A stretch of DNA of 64,000 nt from Longivirga sp036510975 (lineage in GTDB: Bacteria; Actinomycetota; Actinomycetes; S36-B12; CAIYMF01): NCBI GenBank assembly GCA_036510975.1, contig DATCCY010000073.1:1-64000 (forward strand), given 5' to 3'. The position numbers were made by a program, and so were the translations under genes. Shown piece after piece: positions 25,272 to 33,675 of this stretch. The notes under the pieces were generated by a model. That model did not search any database. It saw only the letters and a list, made by a program, of their open reading frames with translations, and was not told the DNA's origin. Each line of letters opens with the position of its first letter. Within the stretch, counting starts at the first letter, position 1.

Positions 25272-28200
25272 CTACTCCCAGCCCTCTGTCATCTCGCGGA
25301 AGCTCGTGATCCCGGCGCGGACCACGGCACGTCCCTTCTCGAGCAGCGTCGCACCCACGATGGCGAGCAGACCGATGCCGGCGATCGTCACCCAGAGGGT
25401 GACGCCGGTCCACGCGGGCAGCAGCCGCGACATCGGCACGCCGACGAGCACGAGCAGCGCCGCGAGGCACACCACCGCGCCGGTGGTTACGCGACGGCGC
25501 ACTTGCGTGAGCATCCCCCAGCCGGCGACGAGCAGGCCGAGGAAGCAGGCCAGTGCGGCGTAGCCGAGCCCGACGGTGAACGCCTGGACGAACGACGGCG
25601 TCACGATGCAGGCGACACCCGTCGACTCGAGCAGGACCACCTCGGAGGCCGCGGGGTCGTGCCCCGTCGCGCGGAGCCGGTGCCGCAACAGCCCGACGAT
25701 CACGAGGATCGTGAGCCCGACCGGCACCGCGAACCACTGCGGGTTGCCGTCGAGAGCGCCTGCGGCGTAGACGATCCAGGCCGCGCACACCAGGACCGGT
25801 GTGCAGAGCTGGGCGAGCAGCGAGCGGGTCTCCACGGCGATCGCACTCGACACCCCGGCGCACACGAGCAGCGCGACGGTGAGCAGTCCCGTGTCGGGGA
25901 GCTGCGTCATCGCGACCCCGACGCCGGTGAGCGACGCGATCAGCGCCAGCGTGACGTCCGGGCCGCGCCACGACGCCCAGAGGTCGCGGCCGACGGGGAG
26001 CAGGAGCGCGACGGAGGTCGCGGCGGCCGTGACCGACAGCGCGGCGACGAGCTGCGCGGACGTCCAGCCGAACAGGTACGACGTCTGCGCACCCGCGGCG
26101 AGCGCGTACGCGAGGGCGACGTAGCGCAGCCCTTGTGCAGCTAGCGGTCGTGCGGCGATCGCGAGGGCGACGGCCACGATGGCCGCCGCAGCCAGGGTCG
26201 ACGACGTGACGACGAACGAGCCGTCCCCGAAGGTGAGGTTCGGTGCGAACGGGGTGAGCGTCGCGGCGGCGACAGCGAGTCCACCGCGGACGCCGACGAC
26301 GGTGCGGTCCGCGCGGGTCCACCGGAGCAGCGCGGCGCTGACCAGCGCCACGCCGGCACCGAGCAGCACCGTGCGGTCGACCGTCTGGCGCGCCGTCCAG
26401 TCGAGCCAGCTGGTGAGCGAGAGCCACGCCCCGAAGGCCGTCAGCGCACCCGTCACGATGAGCGCCCAGCGGACCGCGTCCGTGGTCTTCGCGGCGACCA
26501 CCGAGCAGCCGATCGAGGTGGCGGCCAGGGCGAGCGCGAGCCAGCCTGGGCCGGCGGTCGCTGCGCCCACGAGGACGAGGCCGGTTCCGGTGACGCCGTA
26601 CGCCCCCGCGGCCAGCGGCATCCTGCGCACCCGCAGCGCCACGAGCAGGGCGATGATGCCCACGGCGGCGTACGTGCGGCTGAACGACACGCCGTTCCCG
26701 GCCGAGGCCAGCGCGGTCACGGCGGGGACGTGCGCGACGAGGGCGAGAGTCCAGTCAGCGCGCACCCACAGGCGCGCGTCGCGGACCACCCGGTGCCCGG
26801 CCTCCGCCGCGGCGAGCAGGAGCACGGTGGCGAGAACGGCCAGCCACGGCGAGTGCAGCACGTCGTCACCGCGAAGCTGCAGCACGGCCATCCAGGCAAG
26901 TGCCGATCCCAGACCGAGCAGGGACCAGGCGCGTGCGAGCGTGCCCGTCGCGACCACATCGACCGCGACCACGGCCGTGATCGCGCCGGCCGTCGCCCCG
27001 GTCACGGCCGAGGTCGACACCGCGAGTCCGGCGGCGACCTCGGTGGCGCCGAGGACTGCGAGCGGCAGCAGCGACGGGTGCGTCGGGCGCCACACGGGGA
27101 CCCACCCGCGACCGCGAAGGTCGAGCGCCGCGGCCACGACCAGCAGAGCGGAACCGACCAGCACCATCGTGACCGCGAACGCGGTCTCGGTCGGGCGCCC
27201 GTCGTACGCCGAGGTGCCGGTCATGAGCACGAGCGCCGCGATCGGGGCGAGCGCCGCCCACGAGACCCAGACCAGGAAGTCCGGGCGACGCTGCGGCGGA
27301 AGGACCCCAGCGGTCACGACGAGGCAGACGAGGGCGGCGAGGGCGGGGCGGGCCTCCGTCGTGAGCATGGGCGCGACGATGGCGAACGCGCACGCGGTCC
27401 AGAGCAGGACGCTGCGCACGACATCGCCGAGCGGGATCCGGGTGGCGCCGGCGTAGACGACCGCAGTGGCGGAGAGCACCAGCCCCGTCGAGGTCGAGGT
27501 GAGGCCGGCGATACCGGCGGCGTCGAGGGCCAGCAGCACCGTCGCCGGGATGCCGAGCGCCGTGACCGTCGCCGGCAGGTAGCGCACGTCAGGGGCCGTC
27601 ACCCGCACGGCGAGCTCCGCTGCGGGGGAGCGACCGATCGCGGCGTAGGCGGTGGTGACCGCCCACGCCGCGGTGGCCAGGCCGACCGTCGTCGTGAGGG
27701 CCCAGCCGCCGACGACGGCGAACGCCGCAATCGCGGCGACTCCGAGGGCGAGACCGGCGAGCGCGGTGCTGCCGGCGTCGGACCACCGCTGGAGCACGTC
27801 GGGCAGCACGTGCGACCACGCGACCACGACGAGGGCGAGCACCGCCACCACGACGGCGACCGTGAGGGATGTCAGGGACAGCGCCGAGGCGGCGCGCACC
27901 CACGTCCAGGTGACGAGCCCGAGGACGATCCACGCGCGGAGCTCGCGGGGCAGCGGTCCGGTAGCCGCGCCGAGCACAAGGACGCCGGTGGCACCCACGA
28001 GCATCCACTCGGCCGAGGCGGCGGTCGACCACGTGGCCGGGAACATCAGGGCGAGTGCGAGGACGGAGACCACCATCGCCGCGTCCCACCACAGCACCCA
28101 GAAGTGGTCGCCGGCGTCGCGCGCCAGGACACTGTGGGCGCGCCGGTGGGTGGCCGGCCACGCCGCCAGCGCAGCGAGCGACGAGCCCACGAGAACAGCG

Positions 28201-29702
28201 GCGGAGGGGTTCCGGCTCGCCATGCCGAGGGCGACGACGGCTCCCATCGGGACCAGCGCCGCGGCGAGGTCCAGGACGAGTTCGGCATGCGGTACGCCGT
28301 ACGGCCGGAGCCGGCGCACTTGCGCCCACGCGGTCAGGGCGACCAGCACGGCGAAGGCCCACCAGGGCTCGGACCACAGGCACAGGACGGACACGCCGAG
28401 CCCGACGGCCGACAGCACGACCGGCGTGGTCGAGCTGCCGTCGGAGTGCTCGAGCTCGAGCAGCGCCACGAACCCTGCCGCGGCGCAGGCGGCGGCCGCG
28501 GGCAGCCCGAGGCTCGGCACGAGGGCGAGAGCCACGACCGCCCACCAGAGCGGCTGGATCGTGGTCACGATCGAGCGCTGCAGCCGACCGATCATGAGCT
28601 CGAGCAGCAGCAGTCCGGTGACCCCGGTGACCGCGACGGCCACCTCGGGCCAGCCGCCCACCGCCCAGGTCAGCACGGCGAGCGGGCCGACGATCACCAG
28701 TCCTGGGATCGCCGCCGTGAAGGTCGGCGCCGACAGCAGCGCGTGCGGCCGGACCCACGCCCAGACGAGCGATGCGAGCATCGCTAGACCGATCGCCGCG
28801 GTCTGCGCGGCGGACACCGTCGCCACCGCCTTTCCCGACGGGATGTCCTGGCCCAGTCCCATCGTCGCGAGAGCCACCGCGAGCCAGGCGACCGGTGCGA
28901 CGAGGTAGCGCAGCGTGCTGTCGTGATGCCTCAGGCTCCAGAGCGCATACGCCGCCGCCACGCACAGCGTGACCGCGGTGAGCGCGACGACCAGCGTCGG
29001 TCCGGTCGCGTCCGGAGGGACGGGTACGCCGTCGAGGAACGACGTGAGGATCATGATCGGGAGCAGCAGGCCCCCGGCGGTCTCGAGCGCTCGGCCCGCG
29101 ATCTGGGCGCCGCGGCGCAGGAGCATCCACGAGGCGAGGAACGGGGTCAGCGCGATGCCCAGCTCGGCCAGCGGGCGTACCGCCTCCGCGACGTCGCCGA
29201 ACGCGAAGGCGACGAGGCCGAACACGCCGACGAAGAGCAGCAGCACGCCGAGGTAGGCCAGACCGTGCGCGGCCAGGTCGGAGCCGACGGTCTCCTTCGT
29301 GCGGTCCCACCAGCGAGCGATCGGTCCCGGCTCGTGGGGCGGCGGCACGACGGGCTGAACGGGTGCGGGCCCACTCCCGGGCGTCCTGGTCCCGGGCGGT
29401 CTGGTCCCGGGCGTCGGACCCGCGGCCGTCCAGCCACGAGCGGTCGGACGCCCGGTGCCCGCGGAGCCTGCGACCGGCCGGGCCGCACCCACGGTGGCCG
29501 GTGCGCGATCCGGAGCCGCCGAGTCGAGGGCGCGCGCGTAGTCGAGGAGCGCGGCCACGGCCGACGGGGACACCACGCCGGCCTCGCGAGCCCGGGGGAG
29601 GAAGACGTCATGGACATAGGCGAGGTGCGCCCGGTCCGTGCGAGGGGTCGGGAAGGAGCCCTGGGGGAGCGTGCCGAGAACGACCTCGGACCCGTCCCAC
29701 AC
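25272..29702 (-). CDS. Giant multipass membrane protein (SCO7613-like), 5' end probably frameshifted
   Basis: 1,476 residues from GTG 29702. About 35-40 hydrophobic helices run from residue 140 to the C-terminus, a layout seen in actinobacterial SCO7613-type proteins of unknown function. The N-terminal 130 residues are polar and proline-rich. Directly upstream the same frame encodes GWYDDP...RYWSGTDWTSW, a DUF2510 motif, but has no start codon. Another frame has ATG 29805 with GAGGAGA upstream. Removing one base of the AAA at 29788-29790 joins them. The intact protein would be about 1,510 residues. Confidence 0.75.
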   Translation of the reverse strand: MWDGSEVVLGTLPQGSFPTPRTDRAHLAYVHDVFLPRAREAGVVSPSAVAALLDYARALDSAAPDRAPATVGAARPVAGSAGTGRPTARGWTAAGPTPGTRPPGTRTPGSGPAPVQPVVPPPHEPGPIARWWDRTKETVGSDLAAHGLAYLGVLLLFVGVFGLVAFAFGDVAEAVRPLAELGIALTPFLASWMLLRRGAQIAGRALETAGGLLLPIMILTSFLDGVPVPPDATGPTLVVALTAVTLCVAAAYALWSLRHHDSTLRYLVAPVAWLAVALATMGLGQDIPSGKAVATVSAAQTAAIGLAMLASLVWAWVRPHALLSAPTFTAAIPGLVIVGPLAVLTWAVGGWPEVAVAVTGVTGLLLLELMIGRLQRSIVTTIQPLWWAVVALALVPSLGLPAAAACAAAGFVALLELEHSDGSSTTPVVLSAVGLGVSVLCLWSEPWWAFAVLVALTAWAQVRRLRPYGVPHAELVLDLAAALVPMGAVVALGMASRNPSAAVLVGSSLAALAAWPATHRRAHSVLARDAGDHFWVLWWDAAMVVSVLALALMFPATWSTAASAEWMLVGATGVLVLGAATGPLPRELRAWIVLGLVTWTWVRAASALSLTSLTVAVVVAVLALVVVAWSHVLPDVLQRWSDAGSTALAGLALGVAAIAAFAVVGGWALTTTVGLATAAWAVTTAYAAIGRSPAAELAVRVTAPDVRYLPATVTALGIPATVLLALDAAGIAGLTSTSTGLVLSATAVVYAGATRIPLGDVVRSVLLWTACAFAIVAPMLTTEARPALAALVCLVVTAGVLPPQRRPDFLVWVSWAALAPIAALVLMTGTSAYDGRPTETAFAVTMVLVGSALLVVAAALDLRGRGWVPVWRPTHPSLLPLAVLGATEVAAGLAVSTSAVTGATAGAITAVVAVDVVATGTLARAWSLLGLGSALAWMAVLQLRGDDVLHSPWLAVLATVLLLAAAEAGHRVVRDARLWVRADWTLALVAHVPAVTALASAGNGVSFSRTYAAVGIIALLVALRVRRMPLAAGAYGVTGTGLVLVGAATAGPGWLALALAATSIGCSVVAAKTTDAVRWALIVTGALTAFGAWLSLTSWLDWTARQTVDRTVLLGAGVALVSAALLRWTRADRTVVGVRGGLAVAAATLTPFAPNLTFGDGSFVVTSSTLAAAAIVAVALAIAARPLAAQGLRYVALAYALAAGAQTSYLFGWTSAQLVAALSVTAAATSVALLLPVGRDLWASWRGPDVTLALIASLTGVGVAMTQLPDTGLLTVALLVCAGVSSAIAVETRSLLAQLCTPVLVCAAWIVYAAGALDGNPQWFAVPVGLTILVIVGLLRHRLRATGHDPAASEVVLLESTGVACIVTPSFVQAFTVGLGYAALACFLGLLVAGWGMLTQVRRRVTTGAVVCLAALLVLVGVPMSRLLPAWTGVTLWVTIAGIGLLAIVGATLLEKGRAVVRAGITSFREMTEGWE

Positions 29703-29937
29703 CCACGACGTCCAGTCCGTGCCCGACCAGTACCGCTGCTGCGCCGGCCCCGCGGGGTCGTCGTACCAGCCCGCAGGGTCAGCGTCGAAAGGAGGTCCCG
29801 CTCATGGCACCAGTGTTCTCCTCGCCGCCGGCCGTGGCGTGCCGAGTCGGGCGCCGACATCCGGCCGTGACCCGACGGCCGGGTCGCGGCCGCGCCGTCC
29901 GCGGCTCCTCCCGCTGGCGCCGCTGGGTGAAGGCACA

Positions 29938-29972
29938 GGGTGAAGCGGCACGGGGTGAAGCGGCACGGGGCG
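29938..29972. repeat. 15-bp tandem repeat
   Basis: GGGTGAAGCGGCACG occurs at 29938-29952 and 29953-29967, with partial copies on either side (29925 onward and 29968 onward). It lies in a 303-base stretch (29703-30005) between the giant membrane gene and a small hypothetical. Apart from the DUF2510-coding remnant I see no gene there. Confidence 0.8.
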
Positions 29973-30005
29973 ACGCGACCCGCCGCTACGACGTAGGACG
30001 GTGGG

Positions 30006-30398
30006 ATGACGGCGCTGGCATCGCTGGTCTCGCTCATCGGCGCCCTCGCGGTCGTCGTGATCCCGGGCGGCGCGATCCTCATCGCGTTGCGTCCCGCGGC
30101 GGGCATCGTCAGCCCGGGCGCTGGCCCCGGCGACGTCACTCGGCCTGGCGTCGTCCTCGAGGCCGCGTCGCAGGCCCAGGACATCAGTCTTGGCCTGAGG
30201 TCGAGACGGCCACTCGTCGAACGCCCCCGTCGACCAGCGCCGGCGGATCGCCCCACGGCGCGCACGGGAGGCGGGTTGGCGACAGTCGCAGGGCCGTGCA
30301 CGGCTTCCTGGCAGCCCGCGCGACAGGTCGTGGGCGCCCAATCCGGCCGGTGTCGTCGCAGGTCACTTTGCGTATCGAACGGCGTGACCCGGACGTGA
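30006..30398 (+). CDS. Possible small membrane protein
   Basis: ATG 30006 follows AGGACGGTGGG. Residues 2-30 form one good hydrophobic helix (LASLVSLIGALAVVVIPGG), and the first 60 codons have the usual high third-position GC. After residue 65 the composition turns arginine/proline-rich and less coding-like, so the 3' part may be decayed. Function unknown. Confidence 0.35.
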   Translation: MTALASLVSLIGALAVVVIPGGAILIALRPAAGIVSPGAGPGDVTRPGVVLEAASQAQDISLGLRSRRPLVERPRRPAPADRPTARTGGGLATVAGPCTASWQPARQVVGAQSGRCRRRSLCVSNGVTRT

Positions 30399-30528
30399 CA
30401 TCGGCTCAACCGTTCGGCCGATCTTTGACGTCCGATCGCCCATTTGGTCCACGCAGCGTGACAAAAACGTTCCCCCCGTCCCCGGTCTGGACCATTCTGT
30501 TCTGTGGGTCACTTTCGAGTAGCCCGAG

Positions 30529-30628
30529 GATCGAGGAGGCGACGACCCGCGACCGGCGCAGACGGTCACCGATCCCCCGACGGGGGAACGGTCGCGGCGA
30601 GCCAGTGGTGAGACCGCCCTCGGTCGTG
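30529..30628 (+). promoter_or_regulatory. Structured leader RNA candidate, copy 1 (upstream of LAHTG surface protein)
   Basis: This 100-base element ends 11 bases before the ATG at 30640 and is 82% identical, without gaps, to 33268-33367. Predicted pairings: P1 30529-30536 with 30618-30625; P2 30547-30555 with 30589-30597 (CCGCGACCG/CGGTCGCGG); an apical C/G hairpin near 30573-30587; and a pseudoknot TCACC 30566-30570 with GGTGA 30607-30611. An alternative hairpin, 30551-30555 with 30563-30567, excludes P2. The GGGGAG ribosome site borders P1. I match it to no riboswitch family that I know. Confidence 0.6.
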
Positions 30629-30639
30629 GGGAGCACACC

Positions 30640-33069
30640 ATGGCCGACTCGTCGAACAACGGATGGGCACGACGTCCAGGGGGCGTCCTGAGGGTCTTCG
30701 GGCGGAAGTCCGCCGCCCTCGACAGCCCCGCTGCGAAGCGCCGCCCGATCCGCAACACGCTCATCGCGCTCGCCGCGCTCCTACCGGTCGTGTCCGTGCT
30801 CGCGGTGGCCGCGCCCGCGAGCGCCCACACCCAGAACATGTCAGTGACGTCGGTCTGCCAGAACGACGGCAGCTACCTCGTCACCTACACCCTGAACTAC
30901 GACAAGGGAGTCCAGCCGGGGCAGGCGTACGAGCGGACCGGTACCACGCTCTTTTCCAACGGCTGGTCCCCGTCGACCTTCAACGACTGGACCTCGCTCG
31001 GCACGCTCACTAGCGGCTCGGGCTCGCTGCAGTGGACCGAGACCCTGCCGGGCACCACCACGACCGCGCCGTGGGAGTACACCTACATCAAGTGGTCGGA
31101 CAACATCGTCACCCAGGGCGACGACCGGCCTGAGAACCTGACGGGCAACTGCGGCACGGCGCACCCGGCCTTGACGGCGCCGAAGATCACTCAGCCGACG
31201 TGCGACAACCCGCAGGGTTCGTTCACGACGCCGAAGAGCACCGAGACGGTGACGTACAGCTCGAACGGCAACGTGGTGACGGCCATGACGCAGGCGCCGT
31301 ACACCTTCTCGGCGACGCAGGGTTGGACGATCACCAACAGCGGTCACACCGCGACGTACACGGTGACGTACACGACGTTGGACAACTGTCCTGCTCCGTT
31401 GACGCCGCCGGTCATCACGCAGCCGACGTGTGAGAGCCAGCAGGGTTCGTTCACGAAGCCGGCGGACACCGCGAACGTGGTCTACACGGTGGACGGCAAC
31501 GTGGTGACGGCGACGACGCAGGCGCCGTTCAAGTTCTCGGCGACCGCGGGCTGGGTCATCAGCCAGGACCGTCGTTCGGCGACCTACACCGTGACCTACA
31601 CGACGCTGGACAAGTGCCCTGCTCCGTTGACGCCGCCGGTCATCACGCAGCCGACGTGTGAGAACCCGCAAGGATCGTTCACGACGCCGACGAGCACCGC
31701 GACGGTGACCTACACCGCGAACGGCAACGTGGTGACGGCGACGACGCAGGCGCCGTACAAGTTCTCGGCGACCGCGGGCTGGGTCATCAGTCAGGACCGT
31801 CGTTCGGCGACCTACACAGTGACCTACACGACGTTGGACGTCTGTCCTGCTCCGTTGACGCCGCCGGTCATCACGCAGCCGACGTGTGCGAGCCAGCAGG
31901 GTTCGTTCACGACGCCGACGAGCACCGCGACGGTGACCTACACCGCGAACGGCAGCGTGGTGACGGCGACGACGCAGGCGCCGTACAAGTTCTCGCCGAC
32001 CACCGGTTGGGTGATCGGCGAGGGTGGTCGTACGGCGACGTACACGGTGACCTACACGACGTTGGACAACTGTCCTGCTCCGTTGGCGCCGCCGGTCATC
32101 ACGCAGCCGACGTGTGCGAGCCAGCAGGGTTCGTTCACGAAGCCGGTGGACAGCGCGAACGTGACCTACACGGTGGCCAGCAACGTGGTGACGGCGACGA
32201 CCCACGCGCCGTACAAGTTCTCGCCGACCACCGGTTGGGTGATCGGCGAGGGCGGTCGTACGGCGACGTACACGGTGACGTACACGACGTTGGACAACTG
32301 TCCTGCTCCGTTGACGGCGCCGGCGATCACGCAGCCGACGTGCACGAGCCCGCAGGGTTCGTTCACCACGCCGAGCAGCACCACGACGGTGGTCTACACA
32401 GCAACGGGTAGCACCATCACGGCGACGACGAAGGCGCCCTACACGTTCTCGGCCTCCACTGTCTGGCTCATCGCCTCGGGCGGTCGGTCGGCGACGTACA
32501 CGGTGGCCTTCACGCCGCCGCTCAACTGTCCCGTCGAGCAGGCCCCGGTGGTTGCTCCCAAGCCGGCGATCACCAAGACGGTGAACGTGGGCAACGATGC
32601 GACCGTGCCCGTCGGCGACCAGCTCACCTTCACGGTGACGCTGAGCAACGCGGGCAACGCGCCGGCGACGGGTGATGTCGTCGACACGCTGCCGGCCAAC
32701 GTCGACCCGGTCCCAGGGTCGTTCACCAAGGACGGGGCGGCGTTCGCGCCGGCCTCGATCACGGCGGACACGATCACCTGGACGGGTGTGACGGTTGCGG
32801 CGGGCCAGACGGTGACGCTCGTCTACAAGGTCACGGTGCTCGACGCTGCAGCCGGCACGACCTTGGTGAACAAGGCGACCTGGCAGGGCCTGTCGGCCAG
32901 CACGACCGACTCGGTGTCGGTGGGAGAGATCCCGTCGACGGGCGGAGGCCTGGCGCACACGGGTGCACCGTTCAACCCGTGGTCGTACCTGGTCTGGGCG
33001 ACGATGTTCCTCGCGCTCGGCGTCATCTTCCTGGTGTTCGGACGTCGGGATGACGAGCAGGAGGACTAG
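30640..33069 (+). CDS. LAxTG-anchored surface protein with six 76-residue repeats
   Basis: 809 residues. A long signal peptide ends near ASA-H at 62/63. Residues 183-638 are six tandem 76-residue repeats, each opening ITQPTC and closing near YTTLD-C-PAPL, with two cysteines that probably form an intra-repeat disulfide. About 645-765 is a DUF11-type domain (ITKTVNVGNDATVPVGDQ). The C-terminus has LAHTG (771-775), a membrane helix and a RRDDEQED tail: a sorting signal of the class E sortase type. The sortase at 6607-7341 is the likely partner. Confidence 0.9.
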   Translation: MADSSNNGWARRPGGVLRVFGRKSAALDSPAAKRRPIRNTLIALAALLPVVSVLAVAAPASAHTQNMSVTSVCQNDGSYLVTYTLNYDKGVQPGQAYERTGTTLFSNGWSPSTFNDWTSLGTLTSGSGSLQWTETLPGTTTTAPWEYTYIKWSDNIVTQGDDRPENLTGNCGTAHPALTAPKITQPTCDNPQGSFTTPKSTETVTYSSNGNVVTAMTQAPYTFSATQGWTITNSGHTATYTVTYTTLDNCPAPLTPPVITQPTCESQQGSFTKPADTANVVYTVDGNVVTATTQAPFKFSATAGWVISQDRRSATYTVTYTTLDKCPAPLTPPVITQPTCENPQGSFTTPTSTATVTYTANGNVVTATTQAPYKFSATAGWVISQDRRSATYTVTYTTLDVCPAPLTPPVITQPTCASQQGSFTTPTSTATVTYTANGSVVTATTQAPYKFSPTTGWVIGEGGRTATYTVTYTTLDNCPAPLAPPVITQPTCASQQGSFTKPVDSANVTYTVASNVVTATTHAPYKFSPTTGWVIGEGGRTATYTVTYTTLDNCPAPLTAPAITQPTCTSPQGSFTTPSSTTTVVYTATGSTITATTKAPYTFSASTVWLIASGGRSATYTVAFTPPLNCPVEQAPVVAPKPAITKTVNVGNDATVPVGDQLTFTVTLSNAGNAPATGDVVDTLPANVDPVPGSFTKDGAAFAPASITADTITWTGVTVAAGQTVTLVYKVTVLDAAAGTTLVNKATWQGLSASTTDSVSVGEIPSTGGGLAHTGAPFNPWSYLVWATMFLALGVIFLVFGRRDDEQED
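31186..32553 (+). repeat. Six in-frame 228-bp tandem repeats
   Basis: The ATC codon that opens each ITQPTC motif is at 31186, 31414, 31642, 31870, 32098 and 32326, an exact 228-bp period with no indel. Copies two to five are nearly identical at DNA level in their second halves, while the first and last are the most diverged. This pattern fits amplification by unequal recombination with exchange among inner copies. Confidence 0.92.
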
Positions 33070-33077
33070 CAGCAGAA

Positions 33078-33109
33078 GGTGGTGGTGACCCCGCGGGGTC
33101 ACCACCACC
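33078..33109. terminator. Perfect 32-bp palindrome after the surface-protein gene
   Basis: GGTGGTGGTGACCCCG and its exact complement form a 16-bp inverted repeat with no spacer, eight bases after the stop at 33069. It is most simply a terminator hairpin. Confidence 0.7.
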
Positions 33110-33119
33110 CGCTCGACGA

Positions 33120-33154
33120 AGCGCCCGGTGAACTCAAGAAGTTCACCGGGCGCT
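33120..33154. terminator. Second terminator hairpin
   Basis: AGCGCCCGGTGAACT (33120-33134) and its exact complement (33140-33154) flank the loop CAAGA. The stem is 15 bp and is followed by a short T-run (CACGTTT). With the preceding palindrome it insulates the next leader and gene. Confidence 0.85.
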
Positions 33155-33267
33155 CACGTTTGATGGGGTCGAGGCACCCGTTCGGGCCAGTACGCCCGAT
33201 CGGGGCGTGAATCGGTCCCGGCGACGACCGCATCCTCATGCCACGGCCCCTCTCCGGAGGGACCGCA

Positions 33268-33367
33268 GATCGAGGAAGAGACGACCCGCGACCGTCCCGA
33301 ACGGTCACCTTCATCCCCTCGGGGAGACGGTCGCGGCGAGCTAGTGGTGAGACCGGCCTCGATCGTG
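33268..33367 (+). promoter_or_regulatory. Structured leader RNA candidate, copy 2 (upstream of LPKTG protein)
   Basis: Same length as copy 1. P1 pairs 33268-33275 with 33357-33364 (GATCGAGG/CCTCGATC); where copy 1 has a G-U pair this one has A-U. P2 is 33286-33294 with 33328-33336. The pseudoknot is 33305-33309 with 33346-33350. Differences between copies cluster in the two apical loops. Downstream, GATCGTG (33361-33367) can instead pair with CACGATC (33391-33397), which would open P1 next to the GAAGGA ribosome site. This resembles an expression platform. Confidence 0.6.
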
Positions 33368-33416
33368 CGGAACCAACACCCCGTTGCCCCCACGATCAGC
33401 CGAAGGACACCCGCTC

Positions 33417-33603
33417 ATGTCCCAGAACGGCACCCGCCGCACCGTCGTCGCCTCCGCACGCGGCGGTGCTGCCGAAGACGGGCGCCCCGGTCGGGACGAT
33501 GGCGGTCCTCGGCGCCGGGCTCCTCGCCGCCGGTGCGGTCACCCTGTTCGCCGGCCGCCGTCGCCCCGCCGCCGACGCGGTGACCGACGACACCGAGATC
33601 TGA
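33417..33603 (+). pseudogene. Small LPXTG surface protein, frameshifted
   Basis: ATG 33417 (after GAAGGACAC) starts MSQNGTRRTVVASAR. In the +1 frame, 33463-33603 encodes AVLPKTGAPVG, a hydrophobic helix (MAVLGAGLLAAGAVTLFAG), RRR and an acidic tail: a complete sorting signal. Dropping one G at 33462-33463 joins the two into a 60-residue protein. It would lack a clear signal peptide, so even the repaired form is odd. It may be a sequencing error, a recent mutation or a recoded gene. Confidence 0.6.
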
Positions 33604-33608
33604 TCCGC

Positions 33609-33649
33609 CCGGAGGCCGGCCACCGCACACCGCGGTGACCGGTCTCCGG
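33609..33649. terminator. Imperfect terminator hairpin between convergent genes
   Basis: CCGGAG, CCGG and CACCGC on the left pair with GCGGTG, CCGG and CTCCGG on the right, with two single mismatches. It sits just after the LPKTG gene and before the end of the DUF456 gene. Confidence 0.55.
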
Positions 33650-33675
33650 CGTGTCCGGTGTCGGAGACGTCGACG

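Noticed and set aside
29802..30341. Frames on both strands in the interval after the giant membrane gene
   Set aside because: Strongly biased Arg/Pro/Asp composition and tandem 15-bp repeats within. The plus-strand ATG at 29804 has a good AAAGGAGG upstream, but this is the complement of codons from the DUF2510 region and the protein looks random.
31186..32553. CRISPR-like array
   Set aside because: The repeats are 228 bp, contiguous and in coding frame, without spacers. They encode protein repeats.
30841..33108. A 755-codon minus-strand frame opposite the repeat surface protein
   Set aside because: It mirrors the six repeats and is almost only Arg, Val, Gly and His. The plus-strand frame has a signal peptide, DUF11 domain and sorting signal.
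33078..33109. Palindrome as a regulator-binding site
   Set aside because: Its position eight bases after a stop codon and the second hairpin that follows make termination the simpler reading.
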